Shown here: piece after piece, positions 1 to 12,275 of the stretch
Numbering within the stretch: position 1 is the first letter of the stretch
How the letters are laid out: each line of letters opens with the position of its first letter
Origin: Laguncularia racemosa
Taxonomy: Eukaryota > Streptophyta > Magnoliopsida > Myrtales > Combretaceae
Assembly: GCA_037954665.1 (NCBI GenBank)
Contig: JBBMOL010000284.1
Coordinates: forward strand, 372,001 to 436,000
Length of the DNA: 64,000 nt
Direction of reading: 5' to 3'
Notes under the pieces: generated by a model
The model's input: the letters and a program-made list of their open reading frames with translations, nothing else
What the model was told of the DNA's origin: nothing
Databases searched by the model: none
Position numbers and translations under genes: made by a program

Positions 1-150
1 AATTCATTTCTGTGATTGTAGCAAATATTAAAGAAAAAAAAAATCTTAAAAAGCATTATCTGCAAATACAGCACAACTTAAGGTTGAGATAGATTAACCT
101 AATATGAGTATTTAGTCAATGCATGAAATATAAGAAACCATGTAATGTAC

Positions 151-265
151 CTCCATCTAGGGGATCATTCACTGCAACACAAATGTCATGAAGAGGATTA
201 GGTTCATAAGTAAAGCAAATAGGACATGCCACAGCTAAAATGGTAAAGACTAGAGGAGACTTCAT
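151..265 (-). CDS. GLP1: germin-like protein, exon 1 only (gene runs off left edge)
   Basis: Exon 1 of a secreted germin-like cupin. Read on the minus strand from the ATG at 265, it gives 38 residues beginning MKSPLVFTILAVACPICF, a hydrophobic signal peptide, followed by EPNPLHDICVAVNDPLDG. The PxPLxDxCVAVxDP pattern is the conserved N-terminus of mature germins and its Cys normally pairs with a Cys in exon 2. The exon stops after one base of codon 39 at a GT donor (150-149), the same place as in the two other copies here (115 nt in all three). Positions 1-150 are intron. Exon 2, with the metal-binding cupin core, lies outside the window, so intactness of the gene cannot be judged. Known family role: apoplastic manganese cupins, some with superoxide dismutase or oxalate oxidase activity. 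Confidence 0.85.
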
Positions 266-361
266 TGCACGTCAAAAGCAAGGATCACTCCTAAATCTCT
301 CTTTGACTTTGATATTTGGGTGTTGTTGCTCAATCGGGCATGGTCTTGCAGAACTTATAAG

Positions 362-371
362 CTATTTATAG
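362..371 (-). promoter_or_regulatory. TATA box of GLP1
   Basis: CTATAAATAG on the minus strand, about 100 bp upstream of the GLP1 ATG. The same block, with the same neighbours, occurs upstream of GLP2 (32423-32432). The copia element begins about 50 bp further upstream at 421, so the core promoter is kept but distal promoter sequence has been pushed away by 4.6 kb. Confidence 0.6.
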
Positions 372-420
372 ATGAAACCATAGACCTATTAAACAAAAAT
401 CAAGTTTTTTTTTTTTTTGT

Positions 421-620
421 TACCAAAAGTCAGAAACTATTCTGTGACGATTTTCTTCTCCCTTGCATTGCTTTTATGGTCAAAATATATACAAAAGATA
501 CAAAACCATTGCTTCATAAACTATCTCCTAAGAATATGTTAATACAACCAATTTACTTCCTAAATTAACTCCCACAAATTCTATCTACCAAAAATACAAA
601 TATTAAAATAATACACAATA
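421..620 (-). repeat. copia 3' LTR
   Basis: Direct repeat of 4827-5065. Its right edge abuts a pyrimidine run at 621-629 which on the minus strand is GAGGGGGGG, the polypurine tract expected just before a 3' LTR. It is 39 bp shorter than the other LTR because it lacks an internal tandem duplication. The ends read TA..TA rather than TG..CA, perhaps through cytosine deamination. Confidence 0.85.
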
Positions 621-684
621 CCCCCCCTCAAGTTGGAGCATGAAGATCTCGAATGCCTAACTTGCAAAGTAAGTAGTCATATTG

Positions 685-1767
685 TCATGTACCCAAAGCC
701 TTAGTAAAGATATCCACAAGTTGTTCATGTGATGGTACAAACCGTGTATGGATATCACCATTGAGGATTGCATCACGAATAAAGCGACAATCCACTTTAA
801 TGAGCTTTATTCGTTCATGCAATATCAGATTCTGAGAGATGTAAAGGGCTGCTTGACTATCACAATGCAATGCCGTAGTTGTAGTATGCAGCACACCCAG
901 GCTAGATAAAATGCCCTTCAACCACTTCAACTCACAAGTACTCATAGCCATAGAGTGATATTCCGCTTCAGCAGGAGAGCGAGACACTATATTTTGCTTT
1001 TTTGTTTTCTAAGAAACAAGAGATATACCTAAAAACATCAGCCAACCTGAAAGCAATCTCCTCGTCAATGGGCAACCAGCCCAGTCTGCGTCACACCATC
1101 CATGTAAACATAGCTCGCACTTACTACTCAACAAGATACCTTGTCCTGGACTACATTTTAGGTAACAAACCACCCGTAACGCAACTTCCCAATGATCTTC
1201 TCGTGGTTGCTGCATAAATTGAGATAGGACATAAACATTATATGAAAGCTCAGGCCGTGTGAAGCACAGATAAATTAATCGCCTAACCAAGCGACGATAT
1301 GGCTCCGGATCAGTTAGTAACTTGCTAGTTGAAAGTGCCAAGTGGTGATTTTGTTCTAAGGGAACACTCAACACTATTGTTCCCAAAAACTATAAGAACA
1401 TCCACATACACAAGAATGCTAAGTTGTATTTCACCACTTTTCTTAGAAAATAGGGAATAATTAGAAAAAGATTGTTGAAACCCGTAGGCTTTTAAGGCAA
1501 TTGATAGCTTGGTGAACTAACATCATGGGGCTTGTTTGAGCTTATAGAGTGACTTTCGCAATTTGCAGACCTTACCTGGAGTTGAAATCTGAAAACTAGG
1601 GGCAACTTCATATAGACTTCCTCTTGAAGATCTCTATGGAGAAATGCATTATGTACATCCATCTGATGCACTTCCCAATTTTTTGCTGCTGCTATTGCTA
1701 AGAACACTCGAACAGTAGTCATATTAGCAATTGGGGGCAAAAGTCTCATTGTAATCAATCCCCTCAA
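685..1767 (-). pseudogene. copia reverse transcriptase and RNase H remnant
   Basis: Three minus-strand blocks. 1767-1492 holds the RT start (KNWEVHQMDVHNAFLHRDLQ, then the YKLKQAP region after which the frame breaks). 1386-1009 holds the RT to RNase H connection (YLCFTRPELSYNVYVLSQFM, later GWCDADWAGCP). 987-685 is the RNase H end (AEAEYHSMA, HCDSQAALYI, PSHEQLVDIFTKALG). The RT catalytic box near 1405 reads YVDV instead of YVDD, so a catalytic Asp is lost besides the frame breaks. Not functional. Confidence 0.85.
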
Positions 1768-2259
1768 CTTGATGATTCCCTAAAGTCATAAGCCGAGCTT
1801 TGTAATGTTCCATAATGCCATTAGAATTATATTTGATCTTGTATACTCATTTACAGCCTAGAGCTTTCCTATCAGGAGGCAGATCATCGATATCCCAAGT
1901 TTCATTATTTTCCAATGCCTGTATTTCTTGTTACATTGCCTCCCGCCATCATTTATCTTTCACAACTTCAAAAAAAGTTACTGGCTTATGTTCTGCATGT
2001 ATCGTTGCAAGAAAAGTATGATGTCGCAAAGAAAAATTGTTACAATTCACATAATGTGCAATGGGATAGGCCGTACCTAAGGAATGCCGCGGTGTGGATG
2101 TTTGTGAGGATGGACTCAATTTATGGATCGTATGAGTAACATAATCATGCAGCAACACTAAGGTTTGCTTCTGCCGATGTCCATGACCTAACAGTTCCCC
2201 ATCACTAGCCTGAACACCCTGTTCCTGTTCCAGTTCTCTTTAACGTTCCCTTTCTTGTT

Positions 2260-3370
2260 CTAATCCTTGTTCTGGCACATTATCAATGTGCCCCCCCTCA
2301 CTACCAAGCCATCTACCTCTTGAAATTCAATGTTAACCGCCTCAACACTAGACAACGGGTTTGAGGCATTGCTAGGGCATGAAGCAAATGGGTACTCTAT
2401 CTTAGAAAATTTAACATCGCGTGAAACACAAAATTCATTTGTTTCTAAATCATACAACTGCCATCCCTTCTTCCCATAAGGATAGCCAACAAAAACACAC
2501 CTTCTACTTCTGCTATCAAATTTATCTCCCGATCTCCCTTATTTATGAGCATAGCATAATGACCTAAAAACTTGCAGATGATCATATGTGGGTTCTCGTC
2601 CATAAAGAACACTATTAGAAGTTTTTCCATTCAAAACTGAGGAAGGTGTTCTATTTATTAAGTAACTAGCAGTTAAGAGGTGTTCTATTTATTAAGTAAC
2701 TAGCAGTTAAGACACATTTACTGCAAAAATCAACAGGAAGACATCCTTGAAAACGTAGAGCTCGTCCCACATTTAATATGTGTTGATGTTTTCTTTCTAC
2801 TCGCTTATTTTGTTATGGTGTTCCAGGACAGGATGTTTGAAAAATAATACCATTTTCAAGAAAATAATTTTTCATGCAAGTGAATTTTGTTCCATTATTG
2901 CTTCTCACAATTTTTACTTGCTTTTTAAACTATCGTTCAACCATAGAAAAGAACATTTTCATGGTTTCAAGCACTTCTTTCTTATCAACAAGTAAATATA
3001 TCTACATACTTCTAGAGTAATCATCAACGATAGTAAAAAAATATGATGTGCCACAAGAAGAAATAGCTGTATAAAGACCCCACAAATCACAATGTATCAA
3101 TTCAAACACATCAGAAGCTCTTAAATCACTGAGAGGAATTTTTTCTCTAGTCTATTTTTCTCTTTGACAAACATCACAGCATTTATTCAAACTACTATTC
3201 TTAATAGAACCTATAACTGGAACTAACTTGATAACTTTCATAAACGGATGACCCAAACGTTGGTGCCAAAGATTCAAAGACCCTGCCTTGTCAACCTTCA
3301 TAGCTTTAATTCGCAGTATGCCACTGAAGTAATAGAGTCCATCTCGATATTCACCCGCAGCAATTAGCAT
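2260..3370 (-). pseudogene. copia integrase remnant
   Basis: 3370-3152 carries the GAG-pre-integrase and zinc-binding region: LWHQRLGHPFM followed by CCDVCQREK, the HHCC pattern of copia integrases. Weak core-domain sequence follows to about 2640, broken by stops and a 34-bp tandem duplication. The C-terminal motif YDLETNEFCVSRDVKF (2457-2400) is typical of copia integrase ends. No continuous frame remains. Confidence 0.8.
2644..2711. repeat. 34-bp perfect tandem duplication in copia integrase
   Basis: Two adjacent identical 34-bp units (2644-2677 and 2678-2711), containing ctatttattaagtaactagc. It adds 34 bp to the integrase gene and so shifts the frame. Probably a replication-slippage or repair event in the dead element. 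Confidence 0.85.
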
Positions 3371-3811
3371 TCTTAAAGTGTGGTCCTACATCACACAAAT
3401 ATTATTACTGAATTTAACAATACAATTGGAGTGGTCTATGAGTTATGACACAAAAATTAAGCTTTAAGTCAATCTAGGCACATATAGAACATTTTTAAGG
3501 AAAAAAATCTCCATCAAGAGTGATTGACCCTTCTTTGGTGGCGACAGCATTGCTCCCATTTGGCAACCCCATAGGACATTGCAAAATTTCCTGTAAGTCA
3601 TACAAGTTACTCAAATTCCTTGTCATATGGTTCGAAGCTCTCGTGTCAATTATTTAAGACATATGCTTACCAATCATCCTTTTAGTTGTGAATGTTTTCT
3701 AGTTGTTTAATATTTTTAGAAGAGCCTCCCACTACTTATTGCTTAGACCAAGTGATCCTGCTCTATCTCCTTCTAGACCTCCTCTGATGGTTTGAGCGGT
3801 GTTGGCTCGCA

Positions 3812-4783
3812 CTAAACCATGCCCCCGACCTGCTCCCGTCCTGTACTTTGCTTTGACATTTGTTGTCCTTTGTCACATCCTCCACTCTTCCCTTCATTAC
3901 AAGGCCTACTGCAACACCATTTTAGATATCCAATTAGAGCAAAACAACTATCAGCCTCATGGCCTGTACGTTTGCAATGGGAACACTCCATGTTTTTATC
4001 TGTCTCGTCTTCTTGATTGCAAATTGCAAAGGCCATCACTTCCCAATGTTTATCTTTGCCTCGAGAGATAGCTTTCACTCATTCCTCTTGAATGAGGATT
4101 GAGTATACTTTGTTCAAATTCGGTAGCGTGTCTTCAGCTAATATATTGGAACGAATAATCCCATACATCATTTCATCTAATCCCATGAGAAAAGTGTGCA
4201 CCCTTTCCTCTTCTCGTCTCTTCTCAAAAACAGCTTTGAGATTACATGTCCATCTTCCACACTTGCACGTTGGTAACTGCTTATAGTTAGCCAGTTCGTC
4301 CCACAATTGCTTGAGTTTGCCATAGTAATTGGCAATACTCATTCCCTTTTGTTTGCTTTCGGCAATATCTAACTTCACTTGCTAAATTCTAGGTCCATTG
4401 ACTAATGAAAAGCGCTCCCGTATGTCATTTTAGAGATCTTGTGCAATCTCTACATGTGAGATTGTTGATCAAAGATTAGGTTTGATGGTGTTTCGAATCC
4501 AAGACACCAATAGTGAGTTGATTGTCCACTAGTCTTCAAGGTTTGCAGAATTTTCATTAGGTCTCGTAATCGATCCATCAATGAAACCGAATTTCTTCCT
4601 TGCTCTTAAGGCCATTCTCAATGAACGAGACCATTCATCATAGTTTTCTCCCTTCAATTGGACCTAAGTAATTAAAATACCAAGATTATCAAGCGAAGTG
4701 ATGTCATATGGCGAGATGGTTTTTCATTGAGAAGTTCCATCATCTCTAGTAGTCAACTTTTGTGTATTTGATTTTTCAGCCAT
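3812..4783 (-). pseudogene. copia gag remnant with zinc knuckle
   Basis: The reading starts at the ATG at 4783, just inside the primer-binding site. 4378-4079 is recognisable copia capsid sequence (SIANYYGKLKQLWDELANY, then FLMGLDEMMYGIIRSNIL). 4078-3812 contains a CCHC zinc knuckle, CSHCKRTGHEADSC, with the correct C-x2-C-x4-H-x4-C spacing. Stops interrupt the region between 4783 and 4378. Non-coding today. Confidence 0.8.
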
Positions 4784-4814
4784 GGTTTAAAGGATCACAT
4801 TGTGATTTGCTATG

Positions 4815-4826
4815 GCTTTGATACCA
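4815..4826 (-). other. copia primer-binding site (initiator Met tRNA type)
   Basis: On the minus strand TGGTATCAAAGC lies directly after the 5' LTR. It differs by one base from TGGTATCAGAGC, complementary to the 3' end of plant initiator tRNA-Met. It fixes the element's orientation and the LTR boundary at 4827. Confidence 0.8.
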
Positions 4827-5065
4827 TATCAAAACTCAGAAACTATTATGTGAGAATTTTTTTCTCCCTTGCATTGCTTTCACAGTCAAAATATATACAA
4901 AAGATACAAAACCATTGCTTCTTAAACTATCTCTTAAGAATATGCTAATACAATTGCTTCCTAAACTATCTCCCAAAAATATGCTAATACAACCAATTTA
5001 CTTCCTAAATTAACTCTCACAAATTTTATCTACCAAAAATACAAATATTACAATAATACACAATA
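4827..5065 (-). repeat. copia 5' LTR with 39-bp internal tandem duplication
   Basis: Same sequence as 421-620 with scattered substitutions, plus a repeat of the segment around ttgcttcctaaactatctcc. The two LTRs differ by exactly this 39-bp unit in length (239 against 200 bp). Substitutions between them indicate an old insertion. Confidence 0.8.
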
Positions 5066-7430
5066 TTTTTTTTAACTATTCTTCGTTAGAATATAGTCAG
5101 ATTAATATAAAGAGGTTGAATCTTTCTTCAACAACTCCTAAGGCATCTTCCTCTCTCGACTCTCATCTTCTACATAAATTTGACTTTTTCTATATTCATT
5201 TTTCATTGATTAAATCTTTATTTTCTACAGTCATGAATTGTTCAAGCAGGTGTTCTATCTGCTTTCAGAAGAATTGCCTACTCTAAATAATTGTAGATAT
5301 GGCGAGCCTCGTCTTTTACTTTTATTTGTAGTAGGCAGGAAACGGGTTTGTGATTAAGTGCATAGAGTAGACTGTCATGAATAATAATATTTCTAAGTGT
5401 CATCAAGAGGCATGCCGCTCCAATTTTTACAATGTTTTACATCATAATGTAACAATTTTGTGCAACAAGACCATTTTTGATGCTGGGGCATCATGTCAAT
5501 GTTTTATGGAATTTTTTCTTTTAAGGATCTTCTTGTTTAAATTTTTTAAAATAGTTCTTTTTAACATTTTTCTTATATTAATTATGGAACATACGATACA
5601 AAAATTATGTGAAACAAACATTAAAGCAGAAAATGAAAAAAAGAAAAAGAAAAAAAGAGCAGCTTTATGGGCCTTAATTCATGCCAAAGACCTAGTATTA
5701 GAGATGGTCTAATACAACAGATGAGAGAGTCTGGAAAAATCAAATATTGGTAATAACCAGAAATTTCTTTCTTATTATGAGTTGATTATATTTTGTTACT
5801 ATTTTTATACGACAATTTCTTCTTCAAGGCAATATGAGATATTAACTTTAGCTTTGCGTAACAATAGCAAGTTCCTTCTTGCAGGGCTTGCCCTACAGAG
5901 ATTTCCATGACCTCGTAAATCGCATATTACCACTAAAGAAAATATTTAATATGTATTTCATCATAGCTTATTGTTTTCCCATATATATCACTATATGATT
6001 TAGAGTTAGAGCAGAACGAAAACATTAATTGGATTTAAAAAAAAAATTACATGACTTATGACTGTTTCTAGTTAGAGTATATCACTTCCTTTCCTTTGCA
6101 GTGTCATTTTCTTTCTAAAAGTATAGCAACCACAATATAAAACAGAGGTTCAATGATCCTTCTGAAGAAAAAAAGATAAATATTGGAGCTCCTCAGCATG
6201 AACTTATTTTATCTGCAGAGTGTTTATTATCATGACATTTTCTGATAATGACATGCCTACTGCTGCCTCGTTAAACTTTTTCATGCATTTGATATTGATA
6301 TTAAATGCAATGTACTGATTCGATTTCCTTTACCCAACATAGTAAATGCAAACATTGGATGGTATAAGAATAATTACTCTAGGAAAAGTAATGAGAATTC
6401 ACATTCTTCGATATACTTGGAAAAATAATAACTGTACACACGACTTATATGTTTATATATAGGTCAAAAGAAGAGACTAATTTATTTTGTTTTTTTGTTT
6501 TTTCCTTTTGTAATAACATGGACCCATATATTAATTAAAGGCTATTTTAAGGTTCTAAAGAGAACTGTGACTACAAATGAATAAAATGCATTTTTCTTCC
6601 TAATATATATATGAGTAGCATCCAAGATATGCTTAAGCTTTTAAATAATCTTGTTGGAGTTTGTAGATCTAAAATCTACTATGGCATTAGATAAGAAGTC
6701 CTGAGTTTTTCATTTTTATTTAACTACGCAGTCCACTTGATAGACTATAATTGGGGTCTTAGCTCCTTAGCAAAGAGCGTTATGCTCCTAATTCACTATG
6801 TCATCGATAGTTTGCCAAGTATTCTATTTAAATAGAATTAGTAAGGTTATGATTGTTAAGTGTATTTCTAAACCCATTTTAGAATTTTGAAAATTTTTAT
6901 TAAAATTTTAAAATAATTGATGATTTATTGATTTTTAAAAATATTTTAGAGGTTGTAAAATTTGGAAAATGTAGTGAAAGAACAAAATAGAAATTTAAGT
7001 TTTAGAGCCTAAGGAGGCCATGGAATACATACATAGGTAAGCAGGTCATAGAGCCACAAGTAACTCCTATAAAAGTCTAATAGAGTACTTAAAACACAAC
7101 ACTAAGGCTAAGCTAAAAGTACGAAATAGAATCAATGATAGCCTTTGAAATCTAGGTCCATTTTCTTGTCCCCATTCACCTCCTTAGAGTTAAAATCCAA
7201 CAAATTGAATAGGAGATCTAATAAACAGTCCTCACCTAAAAAAAAAGAAAAAGAAAAAGAAAAAGGAGTGAGCCATAAGGGCTCAATGCACATTAAAACA
7301 AACATATTCACGTATGCCAAGTAGGCTTATAACTAATGCAATAAACAATCATTTAATTAAATTAATTATTTTATGTAAACATCTAATATGAGAGTACTCA
7401 TGACTTTGGACATCATGATAAGGGACAAGG
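5066..7430. other. Upstream region of GLP1, no gene
   Basis: 5066-5880 aligns piecewise with the sequence upstream of GLP2 (32480-32950 and 36552-36660). 6075-6360 aligns with the sequence upstream of GLP3 (53690-53860), so this is the ancestral GLP 5' flank. The site at about 5787-5795 (atattttg) is the empty version of the 3.6-kb LTR insertion at 32957. Reading frames here are A- and T-rich and unconvincing. 6440-7430 holds AT-rich sequence that I do not recognise. Confidence 0.6.
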
Positions 7431-9777
7431 TATCATGCCCTAACCTAGGGCTTAGAAGTTCTACTAAAAGCTATCATGGCACGTGTGCACCCGTTACATG
7501 ATAACCGTCTTACGAATAAGAGATCGTAAGACTCTAATTAATGAATTCAACAATTATAGCTATTCATATTTTATAAAATCATACAATGAGAAATAACTGT
7601 GGATTCCATGCCCTACGGTCAACCAAGATCGTAAAGTGTCGGAATCCCCTACCAACAAGTAAAATGGAATAAATCCCTAAGTCCCACAAATTCAAAATTT
7701 ACATCAGGGCCCTAAAATAACATTTCATCTAAATAATCTATCATTCACAATTCTTACTTTATCATTCTTAGCTTCCAAAAACTCTTGACACTTCACATCT
7801 TATCCCATTTTAAGCTTTTAAGATTTTTACTTGCAAAATAGTCTGTGGAGGGGTGAGCTAATAGCCTGGTGAATGGGAGTGCGATATTCTCAATGCTACA
7901 CACGCATAGGCAATTTCAAACCAAGTTATCAAATCATATGCTATGCATGAACAACCATATGAATGCAGCATCTTACGTGGTCTTCCAGTAACCAGCGTGA
8001 AGTCTAGGGTTTACGCTTCCCTTGACCTTGGGTTGAGGATTCTAGAGCCACCATCAGTGCTAGGGTCTCATAACAAATTTAATTTCTCTTATCTTTTTGA
8101 TAATTAAAGTATCTATTATAAGCTCGAGTGTTCTCATACACTAAGCGCTCCCATGCTTGATGCACTGAGCAATACCCTCATGAACTAACTAGACTCAGAA
8201 TCGTCAAGGCGCAACAATCCCCTAGTCACTTATTTCACACGTGGCGGAACAGTAATCCTCTAATTACTTCCGGCAAGCCATGTAGCAGTGATGGTCTTCA
8301 ATTTCATGCAATGTCTCGTCTGAATGCATGTTCAGTTTTAAATTAAGTCCAATCCTTCAATTGATTGATTTGGGGTGATCAAACAATATATAATCACAAA
8401 CCAATCCACATTCAAAATGATAAAGTAACTATCAAACATTTAAGACAAATCATGAATAACCAATAGGAACCAAGTCCATCCCATAAAAAAAATAGCTACA
8501 CTTAACATTCACATTCATCAAAACAAGAAATATCAAACCTTACATGTCTTAGATATGATAAAAAAGATTAGACCGACCAAGTGGAATTAGTCAAGTCAAA
8601 TACAAAATCATAATTAAATAAATTTTAAAATGAGTTATCATATGAGGCTAAATCAATAATAAAGTAATATAGCTCAATCTCATTGATTGTTAAATCAACC
8701 ACTCGGGTTCAATTTATGGTTCTCATCCCTTGACACCTCTATGTAATCTCACTTACTGTCAAATCAATCACTTGGGATTGATTTACAATTCTCATTATTT
8801 GACACCCCTATGTCATTGTGCCTCTTAAGTGCTCAATTTTACATATATTCAAGAGTTAAACAAGGTAGCCACATATATATCCCTTCAAAGTCCTCAAGTA
8901 CCTACGTATATGAATATATATATATATATAGATTTATAAATGTATTTTTAACTAGGATAAATTTGCTAAGCACCTCCCCTCACATGCTTCAAAGGGGCAA
9001 GAAAATATAATTATTAAGTTTCCAGAATAAAAATTTACACTTATGATTTGTATAATTATATGCATAAATGTATTCTATAAATATAATAGGAAAATAATTT
9101 TGTCCAAGCATATATACGTATTCAGATGTAGATTCTTGTATGTGTATATAATGATATATATATATATAATTTATTCCAATTATGCATACATATATACTAG
9201 CTATAAAAGGAAAAGTTAGGTTTATATATTTTAGTTTAGTTTGAAGAAAACAATGTTGAATCACAGTATTAGGTCTATAGTGATGGCACTAGCAAAATGG
9301 TGCAAAGTGCCATCGTTAAGATAGTGATATCTAAACCTTTAGCCCATTTCGCCCTCTAAATAATTAAGACAATATTCATCAGTAACTTATCTAACTACCA
9401 ATTTCTTCATAAACTTCCTTTTCAAGCTCATTTAACCCCACCATATACCATGAAAATAATAGTAACCACAACCAATTTCCAACCACAGCTAAGCAAGTGA
9501 ATTCACATACACAGAGCTTATGAACATTAAACACAACATTATAGCATATCATAAAATTTCCTACTCATCTATTTATGTTCATCACAGTCCTAATCGTCAT
9601 TAAGTGATTCTGATGTGTAGTACCTTTACCGAACATAGTATCAAAGGATTAGCTACAATGACTTCACGCAATTTCCATTGGATTTCTCGATCTCTCGTTA
9701 ACTCCCATCTCTTTTTCCCATTTAATTTCACACACAGACACACTCACCTGCATGCAATTCCCTCTTCTCCCTCAGCT

Positions 9778-10371
9778 TCACCTTTCCATTCTTTTCTCTT
9801 TTCCCTTATTCTCCTTTTTGGAAATCTCCAAATTTGCCTCTCCTTTACATGAAGCAACTTTGAACCTTTCATTTATTAATTTGTCTCTAATATCTTCCAA
9901 TAAACTACTTGTAGGACAAACCGTATGATTAGCAATTGCTAAAGGTTTTGTATCACCTTCTTTCTTCTCTCCTTTGTTGACATCTCCACCTATACAACTT
10001 CTCATCCTATTGAATATGAACTTAACTTCAATTCCACAAACTTTCCTATCAATTTGATCGGACACCTTGTAATTTCTGGCATTGACTGTCCAGTAAAATA
10101 CAAAGTCAGCCATCTGAAGTTCTACATCGGAAGGTGGAGCATTTCTCTCATCCCTCGAAGTGCATACAATATTGCATATTCCAACAATTGCATCTAAAGG
10201 ATTAGTAATTGCAAGGCCAACACCTACACCAGTTGCCAACAACAATTCACTCTCCAACGCCAACTCCTTCCTTTCCACGGTCCACTCGTATACATACGTA
10301 CATATATATATATATATATATACACAATTTCCCATCGTCAGGCCCTGCACAAGATTCTCAGCCCCCAACAT
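9778..10371 (-). other. Open frame with coding-like middle inside the long LTR
   Basis: A 197-codon open frame on the minus strand. Its first 30 codons are microsatellite (repeated Tyr-Ile). The middle, about 10270-9826, has balanced composition and protein-like stretches (LLLATGVGVGLAITNPLDAI, ELQMADFVFYWTVNARNY, KVCGIEVKFIFNRMRSC). The related LTR at 32957-36551 has no counterpart; there the flanking pyrimidine-rich DNA is nearly continuous. I do not recognise the protein. It could be a captured fragment of a host gene or a chance open frame; no start context or splice sites support an active gene. Confidence 0.25.
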
Positions 10372-11046
10372 TCCACCGTAAAGCCCTTCTCACGTCACAC
10401 ACACACACAATTAAAGGAAAGAAACCAACACATACACTCCGTCCAGATATAGCACACATATAAACGATATATATATATATATATATATATATTTCCATGC
10501 TAGCCTCCACATCCAGCATTAACACATATATAAACATATATATTTATCTTCTCACGCCTGTCAACACCATGTAATTCCAGCCCCTAGCTTCTCCTTTCAT
10601 CAATTTCACAGCACACGCATACACAAATGAAAAGAAGGAAGCTAGCACCTATATTTACATATGTGTATATGTGACTTCCCACATCAAGCCTTGCACAAGG
10701 ATTTCCAGCTCCAATTTCCTCCGTCATCCATTTCACTTTATACACACACAAATAAAAGAAAGACTCAGCACACAACGCATATATATATGTACATTCTCAC
10801 AGCAGCAAAATCCGGTACAACAAATCAGCTTCAACTTCCACATCCAGCCCCTCTCCTCTTCTTCTTGGCCTCGTCACTCCACCACCCCCCCACCTTTTTT
10901 TTCCCAGGCGTCTTCCATTTCCTTGCTGCTGGACGTCATGATCAGATCGTCATTCCTTCTCGTTGAAGCTTCACGTTGGTCACCGATACCTCTCCATCTC
11001 TTACAGTAATCGTCCTCTACAAATGTATATATATATATATATATAA
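10260..11046. repeat. (TA)n-rich degenerate modules within the LTR
   Basis: Runs of alternating TA at about 10303-10322, 10469-10492 and 11026-11044 separate pyrimidine-rich blocks. The blocks resemble each other: each has a cacat or cccat start, then agcc-ctgcacaag or agccttgcacaag, then ttccag or ctcagcccc, then a (CA)n tail. They look like three or four diverged copies of a module of roughly 150-200 bp. All small reading frames here are repeat-driven. Confidence 0.5.
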
Positions 11047-11530
11047 CGTCTTTGGATGACTTGGTTTCTCCTAAAATACAAGAAAAAAATACACTATTAC
11101 ATGCTATTCATGTTTAAAATACTTCTATCTAATGTATTTCTAGCTATTCTAAAAATTTTGATACAATTTGATAATTAAATCTAAATTTCAAAAAATAAAT
11201 CCGTTTTGAGTAAAATTGGTCTAGTTGAATTGCACTTACTTCAAGAAATGCGCTAGTGGTCTTAAATCGTTGATTGGTGTGAGATATGAATTTTTTTATT
11301 CAATTTTTCTTTCTTTTTTTTTTCCCTCTTTTCTCTCGTTCTCACTTCTCTCCTCTATTCCTCCTCTGCTCTCTCTCGCTTTCTACAAGCTTCTAATGGC
11401 TTCTCCTCCTTTTTATATCATTTTTCGTTTTTTTTTTTCTTTTTTTGGCTTTTCCCCTAGAGTTTTATCTTTTGCATCTAGACTTTATCTTTTTTTTTAT
11501 TTCTTCCGATGGCTGTGGGCCTTCTAGACT

Positions 11531-11559
11531 TAATATATATATATATATATATATATATT
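11531..11559. repeat. (TA)n microsatellite
   Basis: About 14 uninterrupted TA dinucleotides within the long LTR, next to a pyrimidine-rich tract (11290-11500). A further TA run lies near 8917-8930. Confidence 0.9.
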
Positions 11560-12275
11560 AAATATTATATTCTAAGGTTTTAAGAATTTCGGTATATTTT
11601 CGTGCACACAACATTATTTATAGATTTTGTAATTTTAGTATTTTATTATAAAACTTTACGTCTAAACTAATTTGACTATTTCAAGAGTAAATATTTATTC
11701 GAAATTTTCATTCGAAAATCCTAAATCTATAATTTCAATTAATTTTATTATTTAACCCAATATTTTTTGTGATTTATGTTTCGAGGAATTTATTCTTTTA
11801 ATTGAATTTGCACAAACTAAAGTTAAGGCTTACAATTGTTTTTATTTATATTTTTATTTATTTGTTTATATACCTATATGTAGGTATTTTCTAACTTACT
11901 TCGTTCTCTAAATTTATTTAGTAATATGTTTCATATAATTTGTAATTCTTAGCTTGTTATCCCTTTCCTCACATATGATTTTTCTCCCTGATCGTTCTCT
12001 ATGTCTATTTCTCATTATTTGTTATATTTATCAAAAGGATTTCACCTTTTACCTCATTTTTCTATTTTAAAGTCTATTATTATTTGTCATAAGTTATTGG
12101 TTATACGTAAATTATTAAAATTGTATTAATGTATCACGGTGTTTTGAAATTTTTCATGATAAATTTCTTAAAATTATAAAATTATCATTCTCGCTACCCC
12201 AGCCTATAAGTATTTATTATTCCACTTATTTTCCTTAAAATTTGTATAGCTTTTCGAAATTTTTGAGGCATTACA

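Larger units (their letters stand above)
421..5065 (-). mobile_element. Ty1/copia LTR retrotransposon, decayed, in GLP1 promoter
   Basis: A complete but inactive copia element of about 4.6 kb. Order along the minus strand: 5' LTR (4827-5065), primer-binding site, gag with zinc knuckle, integrase, reverse transcriptase, RNase H, polypurine tract, 3' LTR (421-620). The integrase-before-RT order is diagnostic of Ty1/copia. Coding parts carry many stops and frameshifts. Flanks are T-rich (tttgt on the left, ttttt on the right), consistent with a 5-bp target duplication but too simple to prove it. The flanks on both sides match the uninterrupted sequence upstream of GLP2 near 32460-32480. Confidence 0.9.
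7431..12275 (-). mobile_element. Very long solo LTR (4845 bp), family A
   Basis: Flanked by perfect 5-bp direct repeats CAAGG (7426-7430 and 12276-12280). In minus orientation it begins TGTAATGCCTCAAAAATT and ends with a decayed CA (GGGCATGATA). It aligns at both ends and in much of its middle with 32957-36551, which has its own different target duplication, so it is a dispersed element. I see no second terminal repeat and no gag or pol inside, so a solo LTR is the best reading. A long non-autonomous element whose LTRs I failed to see is the alternative. LTR starts of the form TGTAAYRCCC are common in large plant Ty3/gypsy elements. Confidence 0.75.

Noticed and set aside
11225..11527. 100-codon Phe- and Ser-rich frame
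   Set aside because: Pyrimidine tract in the long LTR; the related tract at 35640-35776 gives a similar but unrelated frame.
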